Of a DNA stretch of 64,000 nt, positions 56,229 to 64,000 are shown in pieces. Each line of letters begins with the position of its first letter. Position 1 is the first letter of the stretch. The DNA lies in NCBI RefSeq assembly GCF_000300855.1, contig NZ_ALJF01000010.1:186001-250000 (forward strand), written 5' to 3'. A program made the translations under genes and the position numbers. The notes beneath the pieces are model-generated. The model did no database searches, was not told where the DNA came from, and saw nothing but the letters and a program-made list of their open reading frames with translations. The DNA is from Agrobacterium albertimagni AOL15 (GTDB lineage: Bacteria > Pseudomonadota > Alphaproteobacteria > Rhizobiales > Rhizobiaceae).

Positions 56229-56975
56229 TCATCGTACGGTGACGCGATGCACGATCCGATAGTCCGGGCTCTCTTCACCGAAGGGGATCACCGGCCAATC
56301 CCAATCAGTCGAAGAAGTGCCGAGATCGACGCCATGCAGAAGGTCTTGACTCTCGTGCTTGAGGCCGTTTCGGTCAATGACCGCATAGCTGACATCGGTG
56401 ACGAGGCAGGTCTTCGCCGGCAGCTGCGCCAGCCCCTCAACATGCGCCGCGATCACCTGGCGCATCCTGTCGTCTTCGGCCGGCTGCCCACCGAGGCGCC
56501 GCGCCACGCCGATGCCGATCTGCGAGAGCAGATTGGCCGAAACAACGAAATCGAGATAGGGCACCTGTCGGAGAAACGCGAGCGGCTCCAAAGGCTCGCC
56601 GGCGAGCAGCGCATCCAGCCCCGAAAGATCCCGCTCGATCAGCCGCACATTCTTCAGCCGCTTGACCGCCAGCCAGCCCCGCACGCTGGCAAGATGCACA
56701 AGATCGACCAGAACGACGGTGTCGAAAAGCCGCGACAGCTCGATCACCGGCACGTCCCGCAGCAGCCCCGATCCTAGCACGACCACCGTCCGCCGCTGCC
56801 GGCATCCTTCAGCCGCCGTGACAATGGCCGCCTTCGTCCGCCGCTCATGGTCGTCCCATGCCGAAGCGCAGCGATTGGCACGGGCCCAGAGATTGACGGA
56901 GGAACGGATGAAGGGCCTATGCGTGGCGGAGGTCAGCGGCCACGTCGCGGCAAAATTGAGGGCTTCAAGGATCAT
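56229..56975 (-). CDS. Rossmann-fold methyltransferase-like protein
   Basis: A 248-residue protein of unknown function. TVVVLGSGLLRDVPVIELSRLFDTVVLVDLVHLAS (about residues 63-97) looks like the first SAM-binding strand-loop-helix of a class I methyltransferase. PYLDFVVSANLLSQIGIG would be the strand 4 region. No catalytic motif tells the substrate. The N-terminal 55 residues are basic. It stands alone, though the RelE-like gene ends 3 bp away on the same strand. Confidence 0.7.
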   Translation of the reverse strand: MILEALNFAATWPLTSATHRPFIRSSVNLWARANRCASAWDDHERRTKAAIVTAAEGCRQRRTVVVLGSGLLRDVPVIELSRLFDTVVLVDLVHLASVRGWLAVKRLKNVRLIERDLSGLDALLAGEPLEPLAFLRQVPYLDFVVSANLLSQIGIGVARRLGGQPAEDDRMRQVIAAHVEGLAQLPAKTCLVTDVSYAVIDRNGLKHESQDLLHGVDLGTSSTDWDWPVIPFGEESPDYRIVHRVTVR

Positions 56976-56978
56976 GTC

Positions 56979-57248
56979 TTACCGATAGACAGAGCTGCGA
57001 TGGCCGATCTCGACGACGAGCACGATGAGTTTGCGGTCCTGGATATCGCAGATGATCCGGTAGTCGCCAACACGGTAACGCCAGAACTGACCCAGTTCAG
57101 AGCCCTGCAGGCGATCGGCGACTTGTCTGGGATCATCGAGCCCGGCCACACGCACTTCGAGAAATTTTCGAATGCGCTTGCGAGTGGCAGGGTCAAGTTT
57201 TTCCAGTGCTTTCTGAACAGGCTGGCGATATTCAATCGTCCATGCCAT
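56979..57248 (-). CDS. RelE/ParE-family toxin
   Basis: An 89-residue toxin of the RelE superfamily: WTIEYRQPVQKALEKLDPATRKRIRKFLE, then LQGSELGQFWRYRVGDYRIICDIQDRKLIVLVVEIGHRSSVYR. The Arg in YRVGDYRI and the C-terminal Tyr/His region match RelE mRNA interferases, which cleave ribosome-bound mRNA. It overlaps the antitoxin gene by 17 nt. Confidence 0.9.
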   Translation of the reverse strand: MAWTIEYRQPVQKALEKLDPATRKRIRKFLEVRVAGLDDPRQVADRLQGSELGQFWRYRVGDYRIICDIQDRKLIVLVVEIGHRSSVYR

Positions 57249-57459
57249 GCCAGAATTCTTTCGAACTCACAACGCGGTCTTCACCACTCTGAATACCCTT
57301 CATCGCCGCCTCTGCGGCAGCGATATCTTGGAGATCTTCCAGATGTCGCTGCAGCGCCATGGTCGCGTAGTCGTCCGGATCTAGCCCATGAAGGTCTCCG
57401 TACCGCGATATAACCCGATACAGGTCATCCGGAATTTCGATGGTAACGCGCTTGTTCAT
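57232..57459 (-). CDS. RelB-type antitoxin (ribbon-helix-helix)
   Basis: A 75-residue protein that begins MNKRVTIEIPDDLYRVISRYGDLHG, a ribbon-helix-helix DNA-binding motif, and ends in an acidic part (SGEDRVVSSKEFWHGMDD) that would bind the toxin. The gene precedes and overlaps the RelE-like gene, the usual order. Much longer open frames upstream run antisense to hisS and are not coding. Confidence 0.88.
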   Translation of the reverse strand: MNKRVTIEIPDDLYRVISRYGDLHGLDPDDYATMALQRHLEDLQDIAAAEAAMKGIQSGEDRVVSSKEFWHGMDD

Positions 57460-57612
57460 CGGTCCAACCTCTGGTTTCGCGATGGAGTATACCACCGCAC
57501 CCACCCATTTTCCAGCATCCGCCCTCGCGCCCACCTGCCTTCGCCCTTGCCGCCAAATCCTTGATCCTCTAAGACACCGGCACCTTTTTGAAACGAAATT
57601 CCGGTTGTCATC

Positions 57613-59226
57613 ATGAGCGATAAGAACAAGAAGCCCCAGAAGCTGAAGGCCCGCCTGCCGCGCGGCTTCGTCGATCGCGAGGCTGCCGACATCCGCGCTG
57701 CCAACCAGATGATGGAGACCATCCGCGAGGTCTATGAGCGCTACGGCTTCGACCCGATCGAGACCCCGCTCTTCGAATACACCGATGCGCTCGGCAAGTT
57801 CCTGCCCGACAGCGACCGCCCGAACGAAGGCGTCTTCTCGCTGCAGGACGACGACGAGCAGTGGATGTCGCTGCGCTACGACCTGACGGCGCCGATGGCC
57901 CGTCATGTCGCGGAGAACTTCCAGGAAATCCAGCTGCCGTTCCGCACCTATCGCGCAGGCTATGTCTTCCGTAACGAAAAGCCGGGTCCTGGACGCTTCC
58001 GTCAGTTCATGCAGTTCGACGCCGACACTGTCGGTGCGCCCGGCGTCCAGGCCGATGCCGAAATGTGCATGATGATGGCCGACACGCTGGAAGCGCTCGG
58101 CATCAAGCGTGGCGACTATGTGATCCGGGTGAATAACCGCAAGGTTTTGGACGGCGTGATGGAGGCCATCGGCCTCGGCGGCGAGGAGAATGGGGGGCGT
58201 CGGCTGAACGTGCTGCGGGCGATCGACAAGCTCGACAAGTTCGGCGCGGAAGGCGTGAAGCTCTTGCTCGGCGAAGGCCGTAAGGATGAGTCTGGCGACT
58301 TTACCAAGGGTGCGGGGCTGGATGACCAACAGATTAATCGACTGATGGTCTACGTGCTGCTCAACCAATTCACTGAGTTGGAACCCGTTCGTGGCGCGAA
58401 CCCCTCTTCGCTTGAATACAAGAGCATTCCTGATGGCCGCATAAGTGAATTCGTTGAAAGCAACAAGGGCGTGGTTGACGGTCTAAAGGTGCACTTCGGT
58501 CACGCGAATCTCGCAAGGGAAGGCATTGAAGAGCTCAGAATGATCGCTGAACTCGTAGAGGCCGCTGGATATGATCGCTCCCGCATCAAGATCGACCCCT
58601 CCGTCGTCCGCGGTCTCGAATACTACACCGGCCCGGTCTACGAAGCCGAACTCACCTTCGACGTCACCAATGAAAAGGGCGAAAAGGTCGTCTTCGGCTC
58701 GGTCGGCGGCGGCGGGCGTTATGATGGTCTCGTCTCGCGCTTCATGGGCCAGCCGGTCCCGGCGACAGGCTTCTCGATCGGCGTCTCGCGCCTGATGACG
58801 GCGCTGAAGAACCTCGGCAAGCTCGGTCAGGACGAAGTCCTCGGCCCGGTCCTCGTTACCGTCATGGACGGCGATGTCGAAAGCATGGGCCGCTACCAGC
58901 GCTTTACGCAACAGCTGCGCACTGAGGGCATCCGCGCCGAAATGTACCAGGGCAACTGGAAGAAATTCGGCAACCAGCTGAAATATGCCGACCGCCGTGG
59001 CGCGCCCATTGCCATCATCCAGGGCGGCGACGAGCGGGCGCAAGGCGTGGTCCAGATCAAGGACCTGATAGAGGGCAAGCGCCTCTCCGGCGAGATCACC
59101 GACAACGCCGAATGGCGCGAAGCCCGCGTCGCGCAGGAGGTTGTGCCCGAGGCTGAGCTTGTGGCGAAGGTCAAGGAAATCCTGGCTGCCCAGGCAGAAG
59201 ACCGTCGTCGGGCGAAGGGTGTTTGA
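57613..59226 (+). CDS. hisS: Histidyl-tRNA synthetase
   Basis: A 537-residue class II aminoacyl-tRNA synthetase. Motif 1 lies near FEYTDALGK, motif 2 is [29 protein letters not shown], and the histidine A motif is [16 protein letters not shown]. Motif 3 is [11 protein letters not shown], and the C-terminal anticodon domain has VLVTVMDGD. The protein is about 30 residues longer than typical rhizobial HisS, with an unusual segment (residues about 236-315) that uses codons unlike the rest. hisS-hisZ-hisG are in one direction. A RIME-like repeat separates hisS from hisZ. Confidence 0.95.
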   Translation: MSDKNKKPQKLKARLPRGFVDREAADIRAANQMMETIREVYERYGFDPIETPLFEYTDALGKFLPDSDRPNEGVFSLQDDDEQWMSLRYDLTAPMARHVAENFQEIQLPFRTYRAGYVFRNEKPGPGRFRQFMQFDADTVGAPGVQADAEMCMMMADTLEALGIKRGDYVIRVNNRKVLDGVMEAIGLGGEENGGRRLNVLRAIDKLDKFGAEGVKLLLGEGRKDESGDFTKGAGLDDQQINRLMVYVLLNQFTELEPVRGANPSSLEYKSIPDGRISEFVESNKGVVDGLKVHFGHANLAREGIEELRMIAELVEAAGYDRSRIKIDPSVVRGLEYYTGPVYEAELTFDVTNEKGEKVVFGSVGGGGRYDGLVSRFMGQPVPATGFSIGVSRLMTALKNLGKLGQDEVLGPVLVTVMDGDVESMGRYQRFTQQLRTEGIRAEMYQGNWKKFGNQLKYADRRGAPIAIIQGGDERAQGVVQIKDLIEGKRLSGEITDNAEWREARVAQEVVPEAELVAKVKEILAAQAEDRRRAKGV

Positions 59227-59242
59227 GTTGAGTTCGTGGTTT

Positions 59243-59367
59243 TACCCCCCTCTGTCACTTCGTGACATCTCCCCCACACGGGGGGAGAGTGGGATCAGCG
59301 CGAGACGTCGGCCCCAACCCGCTCTCCCCCCGTGTGGGGGAGATGCCCGGCAGGGCAGAGGGGGGTA
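59243..59367. repeat. RIME-like intergenic palindromic element, copy 2
   Basis: It shares the arms of the element at 47611: CCCCCCTCTGTC, CATCTCCCCCACA, GGGGGGAGAGTGGG, then GCTCTCCCC, GTGGGGGAGATGCCCGG and CAGGGCAGAGGGGGGT. The centre is only about 35 bp. It fills the gap between hisS and hisZ. Its palindromes would form strong RNA hairpins. Confidence 0.88.
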
Positions 59368-59391
59368 TCAACACATTCCAGGTTCAATTCC

Positions 59392-60513
59392 ATGCCCCTG
59401 ACCGACATGCCCGATTTCGCCGGCACCATCCTGCAGGAATTCACATCCCGCGGCACGACCCGCGTCGATACGCCCGTGATCCAGCCGGCCGCCCCCTTTC
59501 TCGACATGGCGGGTGAAGACCTGCGTCGCCGCATCTTTCTGACCGAGAACGAGCGCGGCGAAAGCTTGTGCCTGCGTCCGGAATTCACCATCCCTGTTTG
59601 CCTGCGCCATATCGAAACCGCGACCGGCACGCCGAAGCGTTATGCCTATCTCGGCGAAGTCTTCCGCCAGCGACGCGAAGGCCCGCAGGAATTCTATCAG
59701 GCTGGTATCGAGGATCTCGGAGACATCGCGATCGCCGCCTCGGATGCCCGTGCCATTGCAGACAGCGTCGCGATCCTTACCCGCCTCCTCCCGACCAAGC
59801 CGCTCAGCATCACCCTCGGCGACCAGTCCGTGTTCGAGGCCGTCGTCAAGGCACTCGGCCTGCCGGCCGGCTGGCAGAAACGCCTGATCCAGGCCTTCGG
59901 CAATTCCGCCCAGATCGACCAGTTGCTGCGCACTCTTGCCACGCCGACGCCGGTGCCGGGTCTCGATCCGCAAGTCTCCGCACTTCTCGCCAAGGGCGAT
60001 CAGGAGGCCCTGATCGCCCATATCGATCAGACCATGCAGGAAACCGGCTATCTCACCAATGCCAGCCGCACGCCGGCCGAGATTGCCCGTCGTCTGAAGG
60101 AAAAGCTGGAGCTCTCCGAGACGCGACTCGATGGCGCCGCCCTGCTGCTGCTGCGCGAATTCCTCTCGCTCGAACTGCCCCTTGGCGATGCCTCTGCGGC
60201 CCTTGCCGGCTTTGCCGATGCCGCCGGTCTGAAGCTTGGGGCAGCACTCACGCGCTTCGACGAACGTGTCGCAGCACTCGCCAGCACCGGCGTTGATCTC
60301 GGCCAGATCACCTACCGCGCCGCCTTCGGTCGCCCGTTGGATTATTACACCGGCCTCGTCTTCGAGGTCGCGGCGAAGGGGGAGCCCGCAGTCCTTGCCG
60401 GCGGTGGCCGCTTCGACCGTCTGCTGACGCTGCTCGGCGCCGAGACGCATATCCCGGCCGTCGGCTTCTCGCTCTGGCTCGACCGGATCGAGATGGAAAG
60501 GAGCGCATCATGA
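59392..60513 (+). CDS. hisZ: ATP phosphoribosyltransferase regulatory subunit HisZ
   Basis: A 373-residue paralog of HisS lacking tRNA-charging function. It has the class II fold ([15 protein letters not shown] motif-2 region, [14 protein letters not shown], and [12 protein letters not shown] at the end) but is shorter, without the anticodon domain. HisZ activates the short HisG encoded next. ATG at 59392 is the family start; the ribosome binding site is weak, and the gene follows the RIME-like element. Confidence 0.93.
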   Translation: MPLTDMPDFAGTILQEFTSRGTTRVDTPVIQPAAPFLDMAGEDLRRRIFLTENERGESLCLRPEFTIPVCLRHIETATGTPKRYAYLGEVFRQRREGPQEFYQAGIEDLGDIAIAASDARAIADSVAILTRLLPTKPLSITLGDQSVFEAVVKALGLPAGWQKRLIQAFGNSAQIDQLLRTLATPTPVPGLDPQVSALLAKGDQEALIAHIDQTMQETGYLTNASRTPAEIARRLKEKLELSETRLDGAALLLLREFLSLELPLGDASAALAGFADAAGLKLGAALTRFDERVAALASTGVDLGQITYRAAFGRPLDYYTGLVFEVAAKGEPAVLAGGGRFDRLLTLLGAETHIPAVGFSLWLDRIEMERSAS

Positions 60514-61205
60514 CCATCACCATCGGTCTGCCCTCCAAGGGCCGCATGAAGGACGACGCCTCCGCCATCTTCGAGCGCGCGGGCATGAAGATCGTCGCGG
60601 TCGGGAACGACCGCTCCTATCGCGGCCGCGTCGAAGGCTTCGACGATGTCGAGATCGCCTATCTCTCGGCCTCCGAGATCTCCCGCGAGATCGGCAATGG
60701 CACCGTCGATTTCGGCGTGACCGGCGAAGACCTGATCCGCGAGGGTCTGGCGGAAGCCGACGCCCGCGTCGAGATATCAGCCCGCCTCGGCTTCGGCCAT
60801 GCCGATGTCATCGTGGCCGTTCCCGAGGTCTGGTACGATGTCGACACCATGGCCGACCTCGGCGATGTCGCCGCCGAATTCCGCACCCGCCATGGCCGCC
60901 GTCTCGCCATCGCCACCAAATACTGGCGCCTGACCCAGCAGCATTTTTCGCGCCAACACGGCATCCAGCTCTATCGCATCGTCGAAAGCCTGGGCGCCAC
61001 GGAAGGCGCGCCCGCTGCCGGCCAGGCCGATATCATCGTAGACATCACTTCGACCGGCTCGACCTTGCGCGCCAATCACCTGAAGGTGCTGTCGGATGGC
61101 GTTATCCTGCGCTCCGAGGCCTGCCTTGTGCGGGCAAGGAAGCCGGAGCACGAGGGCAATCCCATGATAGGCCGCATCATCGAGGCCGTGCGCGGCATAC
61201 TCTGA
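60510..61205 (+). CDS. hisG: ATP phosphoribosyltransferase catalytic subunit (short form)
   Basis: A 231-residue enzyme for the first step of histidine synthesis, joining ATP and PRPP. It begins [25 protein letters not shown]. The phosphate-binding PRPP loop is [18 protein letters not shown]. The short form has no regulatory C-terminal domain and needs HisZ. Its ATG overlaps the hisZ stop by 4 nt. Confidence 0.96.
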   Translation: MTITIGLPSKGRMKDDASAIFERAGMKIVAVGNDRSYRGRVEGFDDVEIAYLSASEISREIGNGTVDFGVTGEDLIREGLAEADARVEISARLGFGHADVIVAVPEVWYDVDTMADLGDVAAEFRTRHGRRLAIATKYWRLTQQHFSRQHGIQLYRIVESLGATEGAPAAGQADIIVDITSTGSTLRANHLKVLSDGVILRSEACLVRARKPEHEGNPMIGRIIEAVRGIL

Positions 61206-61211
61206 GGACCC

Positions 61212-61811
61212 ATGTCTTACGCGGATGCCATTCCCGGATTGTATGCGCGTCACGCTGAGGCCTTTGATCGTGTCCGTGGCAAGGACGGCTTCGAGCGTCC
61301 CTGGCTGGATCGGCTGGTCTCGCCGTTGCATCCCGGTGGCCATGTGCTTGATCTCGGCTGCGGTTCCGGCGAACCCATCGCGGCGGACCTGATTGGCCGA
61401 GGTTTCATCGTCACCGGGCTCGACGTTTCCGAACCGCTGATCCGCCTGTGCCGTGAGAGGTTTCCGGGCCACGACTTTCATGTTGGCGACATGCGGGAGC
61501 TGTCTCTTGAGCGGACATTCGCAGCGATCGTCGCTTGGCACAGTTTTTTCCATCTGACACCCGAGGCGCAGCGGGCAATGTTTCCGCGCTTTGCATCCCA
61601 TGCAGCAAGCGGCGCTACCCTGATGTTCACTTCTGGTCCATCAGCCGGCGTGGCCGTCGGTGAGTTCGAGGGCGAGCCACTGTATCACGCAAGCCTCGAT
61701 CCCGAAGAATATCGGTCTCTACTGTCGGAAAACGGCTTCGTTGTTCTGCAGCATGTGATCGAAGATCCGACATGCGGTGGCGCCACGATTTGGCTGGCGC
61801 AAAAGTCTTAG
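61212..61811 (+). CDS. SAM-dependent methyltransferase
   Basis: A 199-residue class I methyltransferase. Motif I is VLDLGCGSGEPIA, motif II VTGLDVSEPLI, and HVGDMREL is the post-II acidic loop. Substrate is unknown. It starts 6 bp after hisG on the same strand, so it is probably in the his transcript. A bidirectional terminator follows. Confidence 0.9.
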   Translation: MSYADAIPGLYARHAEAFDRVRGKDGFERPWLDRLVSPLHPGGHVLDLGCGSGEPIAADLIGRGFIVTGLDVSEPLIRLCRERFPGHDFHVGDMRELSLERTFAAIVAWHSFFHLTPEAQRAMFPRFASHAASGATLMFTSGPSAGVAVGEFEGEPLYHASLDPEEYRSLLSENGFVVLQHVIEDPTCGGATIWLAQKS

Positions 61812-61831
61812 GTGAAGAGGGCACACGAAAA

Positions 61832-61866
61832 AAACCCGCCGGATCGCTCCAGCGGGTTTCGTTTTG
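61832..61866. terminator. Bidirectional terminator
   Basis: AAACCCGC and GCGGGTTT form an 8-bp stem with a 12-nt loop, preceded by A-run and followed by CGTTTT. It lies between convergent methyltransferase and DoxX genes. Confidence 0.85.
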
Positions 61867-61884
61867 CCTTGTGGGGCAGGGATA

Positions 61885-62334
61885 TCAGGCTGCGACGGCC
61901 TGGGCCGAACCGCGGCGGGCGTCGATCGAGTAGGCGCCGGCGCCGACGATGGCAAGCGCGATATAGCCGCCAGCCAGGGTGACGTTCTTCATCACCATGA
62001 TCTGGTTCAGCGTGTTGATCCAGCCGAGAGCACCTTCCGGCCAGCCTTCAATGGCAACGGTGCCGGTGTGGAAGACGAGACCGGTGAACACGCAGAAGAG
62101 AGCGATGGTCCAGGCCGTAATCTTGGTCTGGAAGCCGACGAGGATGAAGAGACCGGCAACCAGCTCGTAGAGACCGGCGGCATAGGCCAGGAGGTCGGCG
62201 GCGGGCAGGCCAGCGCCGGAAATCATGCCGGCAGTGCCGGCCGGATCGGTCAGCTTGCCGAAGCCGGACATGATGAACATGAAGGAGAGAAGGATACGCA
62301 CGAGAATGAGAAGGCCGTTATTGGTCGCGGACAT
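61885..62334 (-). CDS. DoxX family membrane protein
   Basis: A 149-residue protein with four hydrophobic helices, typical DoxX: LVRILLSFMFIMSGFGKLTDP at the N-terminus, GLYELVAGLFILVGFQTKITAW, and MVMKNVTLAGGYIALA at the end. DoxX proteins are linked to redox and detoxification systems, e.g. thiol stress. It stands alone, divergent from a glutathione transferase gene. Confidence 0.92.
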   Translation of the reverse strand: MSATNNGLLILVRILLSFMFIMSGFGKLTDPAGTAGMISGAGLPAADLLAYAAGLYELVAGLFILVGFQTKITAWTIALFCVFTGLVFHTGTVAIEGWPEGALGWINTLNQIMVMKNVTLAGGYIALAIVGAGAYSIDARRGSAQAVAA

Positions 62335-62556
62335 GGGGGAACTCCGTTGAGCGTTGACGCTGAAACCCCAAGCCCTGGCGGTTTCAGTTACTGCCCCTCA
62401 GATGCATGCTTTTTTGCCGCAGGCATAGGTTAACAGTCTTTGACTGATTGTTCACAAAAGCGAAACGCTCAAGCCAAACTCGTTCGCTGAACAGCCCTTT
62501 CCGTCGCGGCCGGCGCTCCCTACCTTCCCCCTGTTCAAAGCGCAAAGGAGCCTCTC

Positions 62557-63264
62557 ATGGCAGATCTTTCGACCTTTTCCATCACCGCGAAATGGCCGCC
62601 CGCCGATCCCGGCATCATCCAGCTCTATTCCCTGCCGACGCCGAACGGCGTGAAGGTCTCCATCGCTTTGGAGGAGCTCGGGCTCGCCTATGAGCCGCAT
62701 CTGGTGGACTTCGGCACGAATGCGCAGAAGAGCCCGGAATTCGTCTCCCTCAACCCGAATGGTCGCATACCCGCCCTGATCGACCCCGATGGTCCCGACG
62801 GCAAGCCGATCGGCCTCTTCGAGTCCGGTGCGATCCTGATCTATCTCGCCGACAAGGCCGGCAAGCTGCTCCCCAAGGACGGTGCGGCCCGCTACGAGGT
62901 CCTGCAATGGCTGATGTTCCAGATGGGCGGTGTCGGCCCGATGTTCGGCCAGTACGGCCATTTCCACAAGTTCGCCGCCGACAAGGTAACCAACAATCCC
63001 TATCCGGCGGAGCGCTACCGTGACGAGACCCGTCGCCTGCTCGGCGTGTTGGAAGCGCAGCTCGAAAAGGGGCCGTGGCTGACGGGCGAGGACTATACCA
63101 TCGCCGACATTGCCACCTGGCCTTGGGTCCGTTGCCTGAAGGTATTCTACGACGGCGAGGAGGATATCGGCCTTGCCGATTTCCCGCGCGTGCTTGACTG
63201 GTGGGCGCGGGCCGAGGCCCGCCCCGCAAGTCAGAAGGGGCTGAACATTCCGGCGCGCGACTGA
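62557..63264 (+). CDS. Glutathione transferase, YghU/YfcG (nu class) type
   Basis: A 235-residue glutathione-dependent enzyme. The N-terminal thioredoxin-fold starts at about residue 20: IQLYSLPTPNGVKVSIALEELGL; the NGxKVSI motif is that of the nu-class enzymes (disulfide-bond oxidoreductases YfcG, YghU). NPNGRIPALIDP carries the cis-Pro, and LFESGAILIYLADK the glutathione carboxylate-binding Glu-Ser. The C-terminal helical domain has EDYTIADIATWPWV. The AAAGGAG ribosome binding site precedes the ATG. Confidence 0.93.
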   Translation: MADLSTFSITAKWPPADPGIIQLYSLPTPNGVKVSIALEELGLAYEPHLVDFGTNAQKSPEFVSLNPNGRIPALIDPDGPDGKPIGLFESGAILIYLADKAGKLLPKDGAARYEVLQWLMFQMGGVGPMFGQYGHFHKFAADKVTNNPYPAERYRDETRRLLGVLEAQLEKGPWLTGEDYTIADIATWPWVRCLKVFYDGEEDIGLADFPRVLDWWARAEARPASQKGLNIPARD

Positions 63265-63280
63265 CGCGGTATTAAAGCCT

Positions 63281-63313
63281 CAGAGAAGGTGCCAGATCAC
63301 GGCGCCTTCTCTG
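63281..63313. terminator. Long hairpin between convergent genes
   Basis: CAGAGAAGGTGCC and GGCGCCTTCTCTG form a 13-bp stem with one G-T pair and a 7-nt loop. It lies 16 bp after the transferase stop. There is no T-run, so it may be a weak intrinsic terminator for either strand. Confidence 0.55.
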
Positions 63314-63331
63314 ATCTCGCCCTGAGAAGGC

Positions 63332-63943
63332 TCAGCTCGGCGTGACGGATGCTGTCGCCGGCAGTTGAAAACGCGGGAAGATGAACAGCCCGACCATATT
63401 GCCGCCGCTGCCTTCGAAGCCGGAGGACTCGCCGATGCAGAACACTGGTTGCCGGTGCTGGGCGCCCGATACGATGGTGGTCGAATAGCAGAAGCGCGAC
63501 GGCTGCGTTGCCGCCTGTTCGAACAGGCGCAGGATGTGTCCGCGATCGGCCTGGTCATAGCAGCGCATCACGGTCAGCAGGCCGCATTCATGGTTTTCGA
63601 GGCCATGAAGGCTGCGTGCATGGTTCCCGAGCTTCAGCAGGCCGTTGGTCAGGTCGCCGGTCCAGTCCTCGGACAGTCCGAAACGGCAGGCATGCTGCCC
63701 CAGCAGGCCGTTTCCATCCTGTTCGCTCACCGTAAAGGTGGTCGCAAGATTGGCATTTGCTATTTTGAACAAGGCGTTCCCCAAGTCGATAGCCAGAACT
63801 GGCCCCAATTTCCCCGGCCCGAAGTATGTGAACCCCGCAGCCGACCCCATCCGGCCAAAACCGGAAACGCCGGCGAGCGGATGCCCGTTCACCAGGTTCT
63901 TCAAGCGGTCCGCCAGAACCGCAGACACCGTGCTTCCGTCCAT
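63332..63943 (-). CDS. Hypothetical protein
   Basis: A 203-residue protein without signal peptide or membrane helix. It has five to six Cys residues spaced through the chain (QHACRFGL, HECGLLTVMRCYD, FCYSTTIV, VFCIGES). The pattern GPVLAIDLGNALFKIANANLATTFTVSEQ suggests a mixed alpha/beta fold, possibly PAS-like. I do not recognise a named family. No clear ribosome binding site is seen. It lies near the window's right edge, and convergent with the transferase gene. Confidence 0.6.
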   Translation of the reverse strand: MDGSTVSAVLADRLKNLVNGHPLAGVSGFGRMGSAAGFTYFGPGKLGPVLAIDLGNALFKIANANLATTFTVSEQDGNGLLGQHACRFGLSEDWTGDLTNGLLKLGNHARSLHGLENHECGLLTVMRCYDQADRGHILRLFEQAATQPSRFCYSTTIVSGAQHRQPVFCIGESSGFEGSGGNMVGLFIFPRFQLPATASVTPS

Positions 63944-64000
63944 CGGGACGACACGATGTCGACGCTGAGACCCTTCGGTCGATCCGAAAGGTCAGCAGGC

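Noticed and set aside
57460-58368. Minus-strand frame upstream of the RelB-type antitoxin
   Set aside because: It is the antisense shadow of hisS; the antitoxin family N-terminus is at 57459.

Overview
The window looks like a chromosomal segment of an alphaproteobacterium of the Rhizobiaceae (Rhizobium/Agrobacterium/Sinorhizobium relatives). Signs for this are: a mannosylfructose-phosphate synthase/phosphatase pair very like the Agrobacterium one, a DUF1476 (F1-ATPase zeta-type) protein, a plant-type glutamate-cysteine ligase, short HisG with HisZ, a LysR of the LsrB/VtlR type next to a DUF1127 gene, RIME-like intergenic palindromes, and high GC. Species cannot be named from the sequence. No nodulation, conjugation, CRISPR or complete phage genes were seen.

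Layout. 1-1.9 kb: cold-shock protein and a secreted PRC-barrel protein overlapping a lone receiver domain. 1.9-6.5 kb: a fluoride-resistance cassette, with promoter, crcB-motif fluoride riboswitch, CLC-F antiporter fused to a DUF190 domain, CrcB channel, half-size EamA transporter, a small Trp-rich protein and an enolase paralog (enolase is the classic fluoride target). 6.5-10.9 kb: eptA-dgkA followed by a response regulator and histidine kinase, a polymyxin-resistance-type lipid A modification locus. 11.0-11.9 kb: a truncated tyrosine-recombinase remnant beside tRNA-Gln(CTG). 12-27 kb: housekeeping and metabolism: Ppx/GppA, RlmE, VOC protein, MFS exporter, Tat-exported metallo-beta-lactamase-fold protein, zeta-type ATPase inhibitor, GuaB, membrane proteins, dienelactone hydrolase, AdhP, patatin, TetR, LysR/DUF1127. 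27-37.7 kb: chemoreceptor, DUF937 protein, rsmE-gshA, Pit phosphate permease with an upstream Pho box, NUDIX protein, mfpsA-mfppB. 37.8-42 kb: L-lactate oxidation operon lutR-lutA-lutB-lutC. 42-45 kb: DUF3422, HicAB, DUF6880. 45-51 kb: LysR and glycolate oxidase glcD-glcE-DUF4870-glcF. 51-57.5 kb: two L,D-transpeptidases, two Tag-type glycosylases, HAD hydrolase, DUF305 and a copper-type Cys protein, RelBE-like pair. 57.6-61.2 kb: hisS-hisZ-hisG, with an atypical internal segment in hisS. 61.2-64 kb: methyltransferase, DoxX, glutathione transferase and a hypothetical protein.

Themes. Three stress modules stand out: fluoride export with a possible replacement enolase; phosphoethanolamine addition to lipid A coupled to recycling of the diacylglycerol by-product by DgkA; and synthesis of the osmolyte mannosylfructose. 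Two parallel 2-hydroxyacid oxidation systems (lutABC for L-lactate, glcDEF for glycolate) lie within 10 kb of each other. The most interesting unit is the riboswitch-led fluoride cassette because of the CLC-DUF190 fusion, the single-domain EamA protein, the small unknown protein and the enolase paralog. No clearly new system such as a defence island was found.
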